Source of the DNA: Opitutia bacterium
GTDB lineage: Bacteria; Verrucomicrobiota; Verrucomicrobiia; Opitutales; Seribacteraceae
Direction: 5' to 3'
DNA: 23,006 bases
Assembly (NCBI GenBank): GCA_002692605.1
Contig: NZLE01000058.1
Span: 1-23,006 of the forward strand
The notes under the pieces are model-generated. The model was not told the origin of the DNA and ran no database searches. It saw nothing but the letters and a program-made list of their open reading frames with translations. Positions 1 to 7,792 of the stretch are shown piece by piece (within the stretch, counting starts at the first letter, position 1; every line of letters begins with the position of its first letter). The translations under genes were made by a program, and so were the position numbers.

Positions 1-1
1 C

Positions 2-646
2 CGTAGGCAGGTTTGCGCCGCTTACCTTGCCATGGTTTCCCTGATTGACCATCAGGTTGGCCGAATTCTCACGGTTCTGGAAGAAACCGGTCAGGCTGAA
101 AATACCTTGGTTGTCTTCATGTCCGATCATGGGGAGATGCTTGGGGATCATGGAATCTATTTCAAAGGTCCTCATTTTTACGACTGTCAGCTTCGAGTTC
201 CTTTGATTATGCGTTGGCCGGCGGGTGGGGTGGTCGAGAACCGGCGAATCGACGGTCTCGTTGAGTTGGTGGATCTCGCTCCTACTTTTCTGGATGCGGC
301 CAGCCTTGAGATTCCGGAACGCATCCAGGGGAAAAGCATGCTGCCTATGATTCAGGGAGGAGCGGAACGATTGGGATGCAGAGAGCAGGTTTACTCCGAA
401 TACTACAACTCCTGGACTCATGGAAATGCCTATGGGACGATGCTTCGCACCAGGGATGAGAAGATCGTAGTCTACCATGGAACCGGGGAGGGAGAATTTT
501 ATGATTTGGCGAACGACCCCGAGGAATTCTTCAACCTATGGGATCATCCCGACGCCTTGAAAAGAAAAAACGCAATGCTTGCCCGCTGCTTTGATGCGTC
601 GGTGTTCACAATGGATCCCCATCCTCCTCGCATGGGTCCTTTCTAG
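2..646 (+). CDS. Sulfatase, C-terminal part (cut by left window edge)
   Basis: This is the C-terminal part of a type I sulfatase (alkaline phosphatase superfamily), which hydrolyses sulfate esters, probably on an algal or animal glycan. The frame is open from base 2, so the true start lies upstream and the first ATG (32) is internal. The sequence AAYLAMVSLIDHQVGRIL is the helix that usually precedes the last metal-binding loop. FMSDHGEMLGDHG supplies the conserved Asp-His metal ligands, and the segment around KGPHFYDCQLRVPLI is typical of the family. The catalytic Cys/Ser-x-Pro-x-Arg motif would lie upstream and is not visible. The C-terminus, with FYDLANDPEEFFNLW, is complete and ends at TAG. 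Substrate class cannot be told from this part. Seventy-seven bases separate it from sucC, so the two are probably transcribed independently. Confidence 0.9.
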   Translation, partial: RRQVCAAYLAMVSLIDHQVGRILTVLEETGQAENTLVVFMSDHGEMLGDHGIYFKGPHFYDCQLRVPLIMRWPAGGVVENRRIDGLVELVDLAPTFLDAASLEIPERIQGKSMLPMIQGGAERLGCREQVYSEYYNSWTHGNAYGTMLRTRDEKIVVYHGTGEGEFYDLANDPEEFFNLWDHPDALKRKNAMLARCFDASVFTMDPHPPRMGPF

Positions 647-667
647 AGCCTTTGCCCGAAGAAGCGT

Positions 668-696
668 TTGAATTGGCTTGATCGGAGGCGTATCCA
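668..696 (+). promoter_or_regulatory. Candidate sigma70-type promoter for sucCD
   Basis: TTGAAT at 668-673 and TATCCA at 691-696 are separated by 17 bases, and the downstream end lies 27 bases before the sucC ATG. The -35 and spacing are good and the -10 is moderate. This is pattern matching only. The rest of the 77-base gap between sulfatase and sucC shows no hairpin I would call a terminator. Confidence 0.3.
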
Positions 697-723
697 CGTC
701 AGTGTGCATTCTTTTTATCTCCT

Positions 724-1914
724 ATGAACATTCACGAATACCAAGCGAAACAACTATTTGCCGATGCGGGTGTGGCGGTGCCGAATGGAACCGTTGCCCA
801 GAGCGAGCAGGAATTCGATCAAGCGTTGTCCGGTTTGCCTGATGGCAAAGCGATTGTGGTCAAAGCCCAGATCCATGCCGGTGGCCGGGGCAAGGGCACC
901 TTCAAAGACGGTTATCAGGGAGGCGTCCACGTCGTCTCTTCCCCGGACGAAGCGTTGGAAAAAGCCAAGGCGATGCTGGGTAACGTGCTGGTCACCAAGC
1001 AGACCGGTGAAGAGGGTAAGGAGGTGCGTACGGTTTATTTCAACGAGGCCACTGACATTGAGAAGGAATATTATCTCGCGGTTCTGATGGATCGGGCGAC
1101 TTCCAAGCCCGTGATCATCGCTTCCACCGAGGGGGGAATGGATATTGAGGAAGTGGCCGAGAGTACGCCTGAAAAGATTCTCAAGGTGTTGGTCGATCCT
1201 ACCCTTGGTCTCCGGCCCTATCAAGCCCGACAAATTGCCTTCGGTTTGGAATTGAGCGGTGATTCCTTCAAGCAGTGCGTAAAACTGGTGACCAAACTCT
1301 ATGATTTCTTCTGGTCCAAGGATTGCTCTCAAGTGGAGGTCAATCCATTGGTAACCACTCCGAGCGGAGACGTTTTGGCTTTGGATGCCAAAGTGAATTT
1401 TGACGCCAACGCCCTGTTCCGTCATCCGGACGTAGTTGAGTTACGCGATCTTACCGAAGAGGACCCCAAGGAAGTCGAGGCATCGAAATTCGACCTCAAC
1501 TACATCGCATTGGATGGAAACGTTGCCTGTATGGTCAATGGCGCCGGATTGGCCATGGCCACCATGGACATCATCAAGCACTACGGAGGGTCACCCGCCA
1601 ACTTTCTCGACGTCGGAGGAGGAGCCACCGAGGAACAGGTGGAGAATGCCTTCCGTATCTTGGTCTCCGATGATGCGGTCAAGGCAATCCTCGTTAACAT
1701 CTTCGGAGGAATCATGAAGTGTGACGTCATTGCAACGGGCATTGTCAACGCCGCCCGCAAATTGGAAATGAAGGTCCCCTTGGTGGTTCGCTTGGAAGGT
1801 ACCAACGTCGAACAGGGCAAGCAAATCCTCGCTGACAGCGGATTATCCCTAGAACCCGCCGACTCTCTCGCCGAGGCGGCGGAAAAGATCGTTCAATTGG
1901 CGGCCCAATCCTAA
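724..1914 (+). CDS. sucC: Succinyl-CoA synthetase (ADP-forming) beta subunit
   Basis: SucC couples cleavage of succinyl-CoA to formation of ATP (or GTP) in the TCA cycle, as a complex with SucD. The 396 residues match the usual length (about 390). The N-terminal ATP-grasp domain begins MNIHEYQAKQLFADAGV and carries VVKAQIHAGGRGKG. VEVNPLV (near residue 206) belongs to the nucleotide/Mg site. The C-terminal ligase domain contains NFLDVGGGATEE and LVNIFGGIMKCDVIA. Translation appears to start at the ATG after TTTTTATCTCCT, with no Shine-Dalgarno sequence. sucD follows 24 bases later, so the two subunits are almost certainly co-transcribed. A long antisense frame over 754-1425 is a shadow. Confidence 0.98.
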   Translation: MNIHEYQAKQLFADAGVAVPNGTVAQSEQEFDQALSGLPDGKAIVVKAQIHAGGRGKGTFKDGYQGGVHVVSSPDEALEKAKAMLGNVLVTKQTGEEGKEVRTVYFNEATDIEKEYYLAVLMDRATSKPVIIASTEGGMDIEEVAESTPEKILKVLVDPTLGLRPYQARQIAFGLELSGDSFKQCVKLVTKLYDFFWSKDCSQVEVNPLVTTPSGDVLALDAKVNFDANALFRHPDVVELRDLTEEDPKEVEASKFDLNYIALDGNVACMVNGAGLAMATMDIIKHYGGSPANFLDVGGGATEEQVENAFRILVSDDAVKAILVNIFGGIMKCDVIATGIVNAARKLEMKVPLVVRLEGTNVEQGKQILADSGLSLEPADSLAEAAEKIVQLAAQS

Positions 1915-1938
1915 CCCCAGGAAAGGAAAGAATTTCAG

Positions 1939-2814
1939 ATGAGTGTTTTAGTTAACAAGGATACGCGCCTCGTGGTTCAGGGGATCACCGGAAGCGCCGG
2001 TAGCTTCCATACCACCCAATGCATGGAATACGGCACCAACGTGGTGGCCGGAGTCACTCCGGGTAAGGGCGGGCAGAAATTTCAGGATTCCGTCCCCGTT
2101 TTCGATACGGTTCGGGAAGCGGTGGACAAGGAAGGGGCAAACGTTGCGGCCATTTACGTGCCTCCTCCTTTCGCCGGAGATTCCATTCTCGAAGCCATTG
2201 ATGCGGAAATCCCCCTGATCATTGCGATCACCGAGGGTATCCCGGTTCGTGATATGGCGGAAGTGAAGGCTCGCTTGGATGCCTCGAACTCCCGATTGAT
2301 TGGGCCGAACTGTCCGGGAATCATTACTCCGGGCGAATGCAAGATCGGGATTATGCCCGGATACATTCACAAGCCTGGAAAAGTGGGGATCGTTTCCCGT
2401 TCGGGTACTTTGACCTATGAAGCGGTCTGGCAAATCACCTGCGCCGGTCACGGTCAATCCACCTGTATTGGAATCGGAGGCGATCCGATCAACGGAACCA
2501 GTCACTTGGACGCAGTCCGACTTTTCAACGAAGACCCAGAGACCGAGGCAATCATTCTGATTGGAGAAATTGGCGGAAGCGCCGAGGAGGAAGCCGCGGC
2601 TTTCATCAAGGACAACGTCGACAAGCCATGCGCCGCTTTCATTGCCGGACGAACCGCTCCTCCGGGCCGCCGTATGGGGCATGCCGGAGCGATTGTTTCG
2701 GGTGGCAAGGGTACTGCCGAGGCGAAGGTGGAAGCCTTGCTGGACGCAGGCATTTCAGTTGCCGAGACGCCATCGCACATTGCCGAGGCTCTCTTCAAGA
2801 TCTGGAATCCCTAA
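1939..2814 (+). CDS. sucD: Succinyl-CoA synthetase alpha subunit
   Basis: SucD binds CoA and carries the phosphohistidine intermediate of the SucCD reaction. The protein has 291 residues, the normal length. The Rossmann-type CoA-binding domain shows LVVQGITGSAGSFHT near the N-terminus and IGPNCPGIITPGE around residue 121. The active-site loop is RRMGHAGAIVSGGKGTAEAK, in which His248 is the expected phosphorylated residue. A purine-rich stretch (AGGAAAGGAAAG, 1919-1930) lies 8-12 bases before the ATG and is one of the better ribosome-binding sites here. The TAA stop at 2812-2814 is interlocked with the TAG of the convergent rsmG gene in the bases CTAA, so there is no intergenic terminator. Confidence 0.98.
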   Translation: MSVLVNKDTRLVVQGITGSAGSFHTTQCMEYGTNVVAGVTPGKGGQKFQDSVPVFDTVREAVDKEGANVAAIYVPPPFAGDSILEAIDAEIPLIIAITEGIPVRDMAEVKARLDASNSRLIGPNCPGIITPGECKIGIMPGYIHKPGKVGIVSRSGTLTYEAVWQITCAGHGQSTCIGIGGDPINGTSHLDAVRLFNEDPETEAIILIGEIGGSAEEEAAAFIKDNVDKPCAAFIAGRTAPPGRRMGHAGAIVSGGKGTAEAKVEALLDAGISVAETPSHIAEALFKIWNP

Positions 2815-3461
2815 ATCTTAAAGTGAATTAGGTACTTTTCCCCGAGCTTGGCTTCGGGGAGCAGTTCGTCCAAGTTCCAAATTTTGGAGGGGTGTAAGCC
2901 CGAAGACTTCAATTCCTCGGTATAATCTCCCCCCTTTAGGTAAAGAATCCCGTTGGCAGGGGAATGCTTGCCCCCTTTTGCAATTTTGTCCTGCACCCAT
3001 CCGAAAAAGGTGGGCAGGGCGGTGACGGCTCGGCCGATCACGAAATCATAAGATCTTTTCCTGGGTAGTTCTTCCGCCCGTCCACGACGAACCTCCACGT
3101 TTTTCAATCGCAGTCTTTCGACCATATCTTCAACAACCATGACTTTCTTTCCGATCGAATCGATTAAGGTGAAGCGCGCCTGAGGATAACATATGGCAAG
3201 AGCGATGCCAGGCAGTCCGCCCCCAGTTCCGACGTCGAGTATGCGGGCTTTGGGCATTAGGCGGAGGAACTTAGTGATGGTAAGACAGTGCGCGAGGTGT
3301 TTGGTCTCCAATCGATCCGTATCCTTGCGGGAGACGAGATTGATCTTGGAATTCCAATCACGAAGCAGTCTGCAGAATTCTTGCAGACTCGTCCAGTTGT
3401 CTTCCTCAAGATCCGGAAACCATTTGCGCAAAGTCACCCATGTGTCCCGGGATTCGGTCAT
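2811..3461 (-). CDS. rsmG: 16S rRNA (guanine-527-N7)-methyltransferase
   Basis: RsmG (GidB) methylates G527 of 16S rRNA using S-adenosylmethionine. The Rossmann-fold SAM-binding motif ILDVGTGGGLPGIALAI is clear, followed by LIDSIGKKV and the FVIGRAV segment. The frame can be extended upstream to 3539, but that extension lies inside kdsA. I prefer the ATG at 3461 (MTESRDTWVTL), which gives 216 residues (E. coli RsmG has about 207) and starts 4 bases after the kdsA stop, consistent with translational coupling. AAAGAG lies directly upstream. It is the last gene of the HU-to-rsmG run. Confidence 0.95.
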   Translation of the reverse strand: MTESRDTWVTLRKWFPDLEEDNWTSLQEFCRLLRDWNSKINLVSRKDTDRLETKHLAHCLTITKFLRLMPKARILDVGTGGGLPGIALAICYPQARFTLIDSIGKKVMVVEDMVERLRLKNVEVRRGRAEELPRKRSYDFVIGRAVTALPTFFGWVQDKIAKGGKHSPANGILYLKGGDYTEELKSSGLHPSKIWNLDELLPEAKLGEKYLIHFKI

Positions 3462-3465
3462 CTCT

Positions 3466-4314
3466 TTAATCAACCTCAATCTTTTCCAAGCCCTTGACCA
3501 GGTCATCCATGGCCTTTGCCTGAGTGAGGAACGCTTCAAGCTTGTCGAGGGGAAGGGCGCAGGGCCCGTCGCATTTCGCCAGAGATGGGTCTGGATGGGA
3601 TTCGAGGAAGAGCCCTCCGATACCTTGACTCATTCCGGCCAGCATCAACTCGAATGCCGCCTGACGGCGTCCTCCTGCGGAATCGCTTCGTCCTCCGGGC
3701 ACCTGCAGGGCATGCGTTACGTCGAAGACCACGGGGCAACCAGTTCGTTTCATGATTCCGAAATTGAGCGGATCAACCACAAGGTTGTTGTAACCGAAGG
3801 AGCTTCCCCGTTCGCATAGGAGAACCCGCTCGTTGCCCGCTTCCTCGAACTTTTTGATGATATGGCCCATTTCATGGGCGGCGAGAAACTGAGCTTTCTT
3901 AACGTTGACCGCATTTCCGGTTTCGGCCAAAGCCACCACCAAATCAGTTTGCCGGCAGAGGAAGGCCGGGAGTTGGAGAACGTCGATCACTTCGGCAGCG
4001 GGCCTGGCCTGTTGAGGTTCGTGGACGTCGGAGATCACGGGAACCTGATGGGTCTCTTTGATTTCGGCGAGGATTTCACACCCCTTTTCAAGTCCGGGAC
4101 CCCGAAAGGAATGAATGGAAGAGCGATTGGCCTTATCGAAGGAAGCCTTGAAAACGAAAGGAATTCCCAGTTTGGCGGTGACTTCCTTGTAGGCTGAGGC
4201 TACCTCAAGAGCGAGTTCTTTGGATTCCAGAACGTTCATGCCCCCAAACAAAGTGAAGGGCAACTCGTTGGATATCCGAAGCTCTCCGACCGAGATGGTT
4301 CTTGGAGGAGTCAT
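3466..4314 (-). CDS. kdsA: 3-deoxy-D-manno-octulosonate 8-phosphate synthase
   Basis: KdsA condenses phosphoenolpyruvate with arabinose 5-phosphate to make KDO 8-phosphate, the precursor of the KDO sugars of LPS. The protein has 282 residues, the family length. Signature stretches are FGGMNVLES, FVFKASFDKANRSS, VPVISDVHEP, QLPAFLCRQTDLV, CERGSSFGYNNLVVD and HPDPSLAKCDGP. Asn27 in GGMNVLES sits where metal-dependent KdsA enzymes have Cys, so this should be a metal-independent (E. coli-type) enzyme. Its presence indicates a Gram-negative envelope. The ATG overlaps the last base of the queF stop (TGATG), implying coupled translation. Confidence 0.98.
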   Translation of the reverse strand: MTPPRTISVGELRISNELPFTLFGGMNVLESKELALEVASAYKEVTAKLGIPFVFKASFDKANRSSIHSFRGPGLEKGCEILAEIKETHQVPVISDVHEPQQARPAAEVIDVLQLPAFLCRQTDLVVALAETGNAVNVKKAQFLAAHEMGHIIKKFEEAGNERVLLCERGSSFGYNNLVVDPLNFGIMKRTGCPVVFDVTHALQVPGGRSDSAGGRRQAAFELMLAGMSQGIGGLFLESHPDPSLAKCDGPCALPLDKLEAFLTQAKAMDDLVKGLEKIEVD

Positions 4315-4733
4315 CAGTAGGCCGCCTCAGGAAAGGCGCCATGATCCGCGGAAACGGTGATCCCTATGCCTCCCCTTGCATTGAAAGTCACTTCAACCCT
4401 GCACCAACGCGGTTCGATGGCGGCCACGAGGTCATCCAGGAGTAGGTTGGCGAAGTGTTCATGAAAAACTCCTTCGTCCCGGTAGCTCCAAAGATAAAGT
4501 TTCAGGGATTTCGATTCGACGATCTTTTGATCGGGTACGTATCGAATTACAATATCCGCAAAGTCAGGCTGTCCTGTCTTGGGGCACAGGCAGGTGAATT
4601 CGTTGGTGTGCAAATCGACAATGTAGTCACGTTCTGGGTTTCGGTTGGGAAAGGTCTCCAATACTCGTTGAGGTTGGGTTCCTCCCTTGCCCAATTCGCT
4701 TAGGTTTTCGTGTTCTGGATTTACTTCAATCAT
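4314..4733 (-). CDS. queF: NADPH-dependent 7-cyano-7-deazaguanine reductase (preQ0 reductase)
   Basis: QueF reduces preQ0 to preQ1 in the queuosine pathway, which modifies the wobble base of tRNAs for Tyr, His, Asn and Asp. The protein has 139 residues and is the short, single-domain (B. subtilis-like) type. EFTCLCPKTGQPDFAD holds the nucleophilic Cys50 and acid Asp57. ESKSLKLYLWSYRDE is the QueF signature that binds NADPH and folds the tunnel. FHEHFAN supplies the substrate-binding Glu92. No other queuosine gene is in the window. A perfect 8-bp inverted repeat and a four-residue reading frame sit immediately upstream (see the separate entry). Confidence 0.97.
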   Translation of the reverse strand: MIEVNPEHENLSELGKGGTQPQRVLETFPNRNPERDYIVDLHTNEFTCLCPKTGQPDFADIVIRYVPDQKIVESKSLKLYLWSYRDEGVFHEHFANLLLDDLVAAIEPRWCRVEVTFNARGGIGITVSADHGAFPEAAY

Positions 4734-4738
4734 TGAAG

Positions 4739-4769
4739 GCTCATTTTCGCGCGCCTTGTGGAAATGAGC
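4739..4769 (-). promoter_or_regulatory. Hairpin in the aat-queF gap, just upstream of the queF start
   Basis: GCTCATTT (4739-4746) and AAATGAGC (4762-4769) form a perfect 8-bp stem around a 15-base loop. On the transcribed (minus) strand the stem ends 5 bases before the queF ATG. The downstream arm contains an ATG (4744-4742) that opens the frame M-S-L-Q-stop, whose TGA overlaps the queF ATG. No U-run follows, so it is not a standard intrinsic terminator. Translational control of queF, or an mRNA processing site, is possible. It does not match the preQ1 riboswitch consensus that I know. Confidence 0.45.
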
Positions 4770-4780
4770 AACCTTGAAGC

Positions 4781-5488
4781 TTAGGTTTCAGAGAACCTTT
4801 TCCAGTTCACGACCGAAGCAAGGGGAGCGAGAAGTTGAGGGAGAGAATCGAGATATTCGTGTCGTGGAATTTCCCTCGCCCCCAAACTTTCCAAATGCTT
4901 CGAATGAACTTGGCAATCGATCAAATCAACCCCCTCGCTCTCAGTGACTTTGGCCAAGTGGGCGAAGCATGCCTTGGAAGCATTCGGTTTTCTGTGAAAC
5001 ATGGATTCCCCAAAAAAGACCCTTCCCATCGCCAGACCATACAATCCTCCCACCAATTCGTTTTTCTCATAGGCTTCGATGGAGTGAGCGATGCCTTCTT
5101 GGTGGAGTTGGGAATAGTCTCGAATCATGTCTTCTTCGATCCAGGTGCTCTCCTGATTGGGCCTTTTCGAGGAAGCGCAGGCCCGCATGGTTTCTTCAAA
5201 TTGGGAATCGACTCTAATTTCAAAACGGTTCTGGCGGAGCACCCGCTCCATGCTTTTGGAAAGCTTGAGTTCGGTCGGTTTCAGCACCATCCTGGGATTG
5301 GGAGAAAACCAGCACCAGAAATGCGGATCAAAATCCATTTTCATCCAAGGGAAAATCCCCCTTTGATAGGCGGACTTGATCCTTTCCGGACCAAGGCTCT
5401 CGCTCACCGCGACCAAGCCTTGGTCATCGGAGAGAGAGGGATCCGGAAACCAGGCGGGTTCCCGTTCGTCGAGGAGAGTCAGCATCAC
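4781..5488 (-). CDS. aat: Leucyl/phenylalanyl-tRNA--protein transferase
   Basis: Aat adds Leu or Phe from charged tRNA to proteins with N-terminal Lys or Arg, creating N-degrons for Clp proteases. The protein has about 235 residues, almost the same as E. coli Aat (234). Family stretches visible in order are WFPDPSLSDDQGLVAVS, YQRGIFPWMKMD, WFSPNPRMVL, STWIEEDMIRDYSQLHQEG, GLYGLAMGRVFFGESMF, NASKACFAHL and DCQVHSKHLESLGA. The start is either GTG at 5488 or the next codon, ATG at 5485. It follows the phosphoesterase stop by 6-9 bases. The downstream gap to queF contains a hairpin. Neither ClpS nor ClpA, its usual downstream partners, is seen in the window. Confidence 0.97.
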   Translation of the reverse strand: MMLTLLDEREPAWFPDPSLSDDQGLVAVSESLGPERIKSAYQRGIFPWMKMDFDPHFWCWFSPNPRMVLKPTELKLSKSMERVLRQNRFEIRVDSQFEETMRACASSKRPNQESTWIEEDMIRDYSQLHQEGIAHSIEAYEKNELVGGLYGLAMGRVFFGESMFHRKPNASKACFAHLAKVTESEGVDLIDCQVHSKHLESLGAREIPRHEYLDSLPQLLAPLASVVNWKRFSET

Positions 5489-5494
5489 TCGACC

Positions 5495-6424
5495 CTAGGA
5501 ACTGGTCAACTCCAGTAAACTGGCCTCGGGACGGCAATTGAGGCGCAGACCATAGAGACTTCCTACACCCCGGGTCACGTAAATAGATCGCTCGTCATAG
5601 GAATGAAGACCCTCGGTCATACTCAGGTCTTTGACGGGGGCAAGAGGAGCGTACTTGGTGAAAGGAATCCTAAGTTGACCACCATGGGTGTGGCCGCAAA
5701 GCAAAAGGTCCCAATCGAAGGGGCGAAGCAATTCCTTGGCATCTGGATTGTGGCAGAGTACGAGATTCAAGAGTGAACGAGTCGATGGTGTTGGAACTTT
5801 CTTGGACAGACACTTCATGGGCAGACATTCCCGAGACCAAAGATCTCCGACTCCGCTAATGGTAACCGGAGTACGGTTCAACATGACTGAAACCCTTTGG
5901 TTATGAAGTAGCCGAACCTTCGCATTCCTGAGCATCAGACTGACGTTTTCGGAGGTTGAAAACCCCCCGTTGTCCGCTGCCCAAGTCCCTCCGTCATGGT
6001 TGCCCAAGCATGCGAAGACGGGAAGTTGCTTGGCGTATCTCGAAAGACAGTTTTGCAGGCGTTGCATTTTTTCCGCGCTGGGTTGGTCGGTGATGAAGTC
6101 TCCGGTAATCATGCAAGCGTGCGGAGATTCTCGCAGTCCTTCCTTGAACGCTTCTTCAATATCTTCCGCACTTACGGTTTCGGACAGATGAAGGTCGGAC
6201 AGATGGAGTATTTTGATCTTCCTGCCCTGAGGCATATCCGCCAGACCGATGGGAGTGCGGGTGACCTCCAACCAATTCGACTCGTACCTCGAGTAGACTG
6301 CCGCGAGGGCAGGCGGAGCGAGTAAGGCTAGGGTTTTGGCAAACCATGCCCGACGACCGATTTTGCTCCTTCCTCGAGACTGTCTTTTCAACTGCTCGCT
6401 TTGGTAATCCGGGACTTCGCTCAT
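5495..6424 (-). CDS. yaeI: YaeI/LpxG-type metallophosphoesterase, membrane-anchored or exported
   Basis: This calcineurin-like phosphoesterase has 309 residues. The dinuclear metal site is complete: LSDLH (Asp77, His79), GD (108-109), GNHD (141-144), CHNPD (His225) and CGHTHGGQ (His245, His247). The C-terminal segment RGVGSLYGLRLNCRPE and GVGDLW closely match what I remember of E. coli YaeI. The N-terminus, GRRAWFAKTLALLAPPALAA, is a twin-arginine-like or membrane-anchor signal, although the phenylalanine is one position off the Tat consensus. Chlamydial LpxG, which hydrolyses UDP-2,3-diacylglucosamine in lipid A synthesis, belongs to this family. A lipid A role is therefore plausible, with kdsA three genes downstream, but the sequence does not prove it. 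It lies 34 bases after hisS. Confidence 0.9.
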   Translation of the reverse strand: MSEVPDYQSEQLKRQSRGRSKIGRRAWFAKTLALLAPPALAAVYSRYESNWLEVTRTPIGLADMPQGRKIKILHLSDLHLSETVSAEDIEEAFKEGLRESPHACMITGDFITDQPSAEKMQRLQNCLSRYAKQLPVFACLGNHDGGTWAADNGGFSTSENVSLMLRNAKVRLLHNQRVSVMLNRTPVTISGVGDLWSRECLPMKCLSKKVPTPSTRSLLNLVLCHNPDAKELLRPFDWDLLLCGHTHGGQLRIPFTKYAPLAPVKDLSMTEGLHSYDERSIYVTRGVGSLYGLRLNCRPEASLLELTSS

Positions 6425-6458
6425 TCTGTCGGTTTACTTTTCAGAATAGTTCAAAGGT

Positions 6459-7772
6459 TCATTCGATCCCGCCCTGAGCATCCAATTCCTCAAGCTTGGC
6501 AAGAAAGGAACGCAGATCTACGCTGATTTCTTCGGAATTCCTCAAATCCTTGATTTTCACCTGTTCCGTTTGCTCTTCTTCCTCACCGAGGATCAATGCA
6601 TAACGAGCCCCTGATTTCCCCGCTTCCTTGAATTGTTTTCCGAAGCCAACCGTTTTCAGGGAATAGGATGTGGAAAACCCAGCCTTTCGGGCCCGGGCGG
6701 CAGTGGCAATGCCAAGATTCATCTGTTTCTCCCCTGCAATGAGATAGAGATCGGGAGCGGTCACGTATTGGGGAATCAAGCCCTTGGCTGACAAGCAATC
6801 ACTGAGGGTCATGTCACCGATTGCAAATCCGCAAGCGGGAAGGTCTACGTTCCCGGATAACTTCTTCAGCAGGTGATCGTATCTCCCGCCTCCGGCGAGA
6901 GCTCTACCTTCACCCGAGGCCTCGAATGCCTCATAGACGAATCCGGTGTAGTAAGCGAGACCACGAACGATGGAGAGGTCTATGTTCACATAGGGTAGGG
7001 CACCGTGGGCTTCGAGTAGATCCAGCATTCTCTTCCAACGATCGAGATGGTTGTCTTTGCCCTCGCAGTTTTGCATTCTTTCGGACAACTCTTCCAAGGA
7101 ATCGATCTTCTTGATCCTTTCAATCTCCTGCGCCAGTTCGGTCCCCTTGCCGGGCATTGCCTTTTCCAAGGCCTCTTTGGTTTGTTCCTCCTTCCGCCGT
7201 TCGCTCTTGTCGATCGCATCGAGAACCGCGGGTCGGGCGGATTCGGACACCCCAAGATTTTCAAGCAAGCAAACCCAGGTCAAGCGATCGCTCAGTCTGA
7301 TTCTAAAATCTTTCTGTCCGAGACCAAGAGTTTCGAAAATGGCAACCAAAAGAGCAATAAGTTCGGCGTCCGCGCCCACGTCATCTTCGCCCAGCAAGTC
7401 CGCGTTGAATTGATAAAAGGAACGCCCTCTTCCCTTTTGGGGGCGTTCGTAACGGAAATGTTCCCCCACGTTGAACCACTTGATGGGCTTGGGCAGGGAA
7501 TTGGCGCGGGCCGCAACCATTCGGGCAAGGGTGGGAGTGAGTTCTGGACGTAAGGCTACGCGACGTTCGCCCTTGTCTTCGAAATGAAATAATTGGCCAA
7601 CGATTTCCTCACCCGATTTCTCAATGTACAAATCCAAGGGTTCGAGAACGGGCGCATCGTATTCCTTGAAGTCAAAGGCTCGGGCAACCGTTCGGAAAAC
7701 CCGAAACAAGTGATTTCTTCGGGAACATTCCTCGGGGGGAAAGTCCCGGAAACCGGGTAGGGTTTCAAACAT
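6459..7772 (-). CDS. hisS: Histidyl-tRNA synthetase (variant motif 3)
   Basis: HisRS charges tRNA-His. The protein has 437 residues, the usual size. Class II motif 1 is represented by the LPGFRDFPPEE start and ALRPELTPTLARM. Motif 2 is FRYERPQKGRGRSFYQFN. The two HisRS-specific blocks are IVRGLAYYTGFVYEAF (catalytic Arg270) and GGGRYDHLL. Motif 3 reads GFAIGDMTL (residues 315-323), where most bacterial HisRS have GFAIGxER(L/I), so the usual ATP-contacting Arg is absent. A C-terminal anticodon-binding domain follows (about 340-430). A HisRS subgroup with GFGFGD-type motif 3 exists, as I recall in plant organelles, so this is probably an active subgroup and not a dead enzyme. There is no Shine-Dalgarno sequence. 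It starts 20 bases after the HU-like gene. Confidence 0.96.
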   Translation of the reverse strand: MFETLPGFRDFPPEECSRRNHLFRVFRTVARAFDFKEYDAPVLEPLDLYIEKSGEEIVGQLFHFEDKGERRVALRPELTPTLARMVAARANSLPKPIKWFNVGEHFRYERPQKGRGRSFYQFNADLLGEDDVGADAELIALLVAIFETLGLGQKDFRIRLSDRLTWVCLLENLGVSESARPAVLDAIDKSERRKEEQTKEALEKAMPGKGTELAQEIERIKKIDSLEELSERMQNCEGKDNHLDRWKRMLDLLEAHGALPYVNIDLSIVRGLAYYTGFVYEAFEASGEGRALAGGGRYDHLLKKLSGNVDLPACGFAIGDMTLSDCLSAKGLIPQYVTAPDLYLIAGEKQMNLGIATAARARKAGFSTSYSLKTVGFGKQFKEAGKSGARYALILGEEEEQTEQVKIKDLRNSEEISVDLRSFLAKLEELDAQGGIE

Positions 7773-7792
7773 GGTGGAAGAAGTGATTTCCG

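Noticed and set aside
3462..3539. rsmG start at 3539
   Set aside because: It would overlap the end of kdsA by about 74 bases and add a basic, non-conserved stretch. The ATG at 3461 fits family length.
4734..4800. preQ1 riboswitch upstream of queF
   Set aside because: I looked for the preQ1-I stem with its A-rich tail and found only a simple hairpin plus a weak AGGTT/AACCT repeat (4783-4798) straddling the end of aat. It does not match the consensus I know, though a covariance-model search would be decisive.
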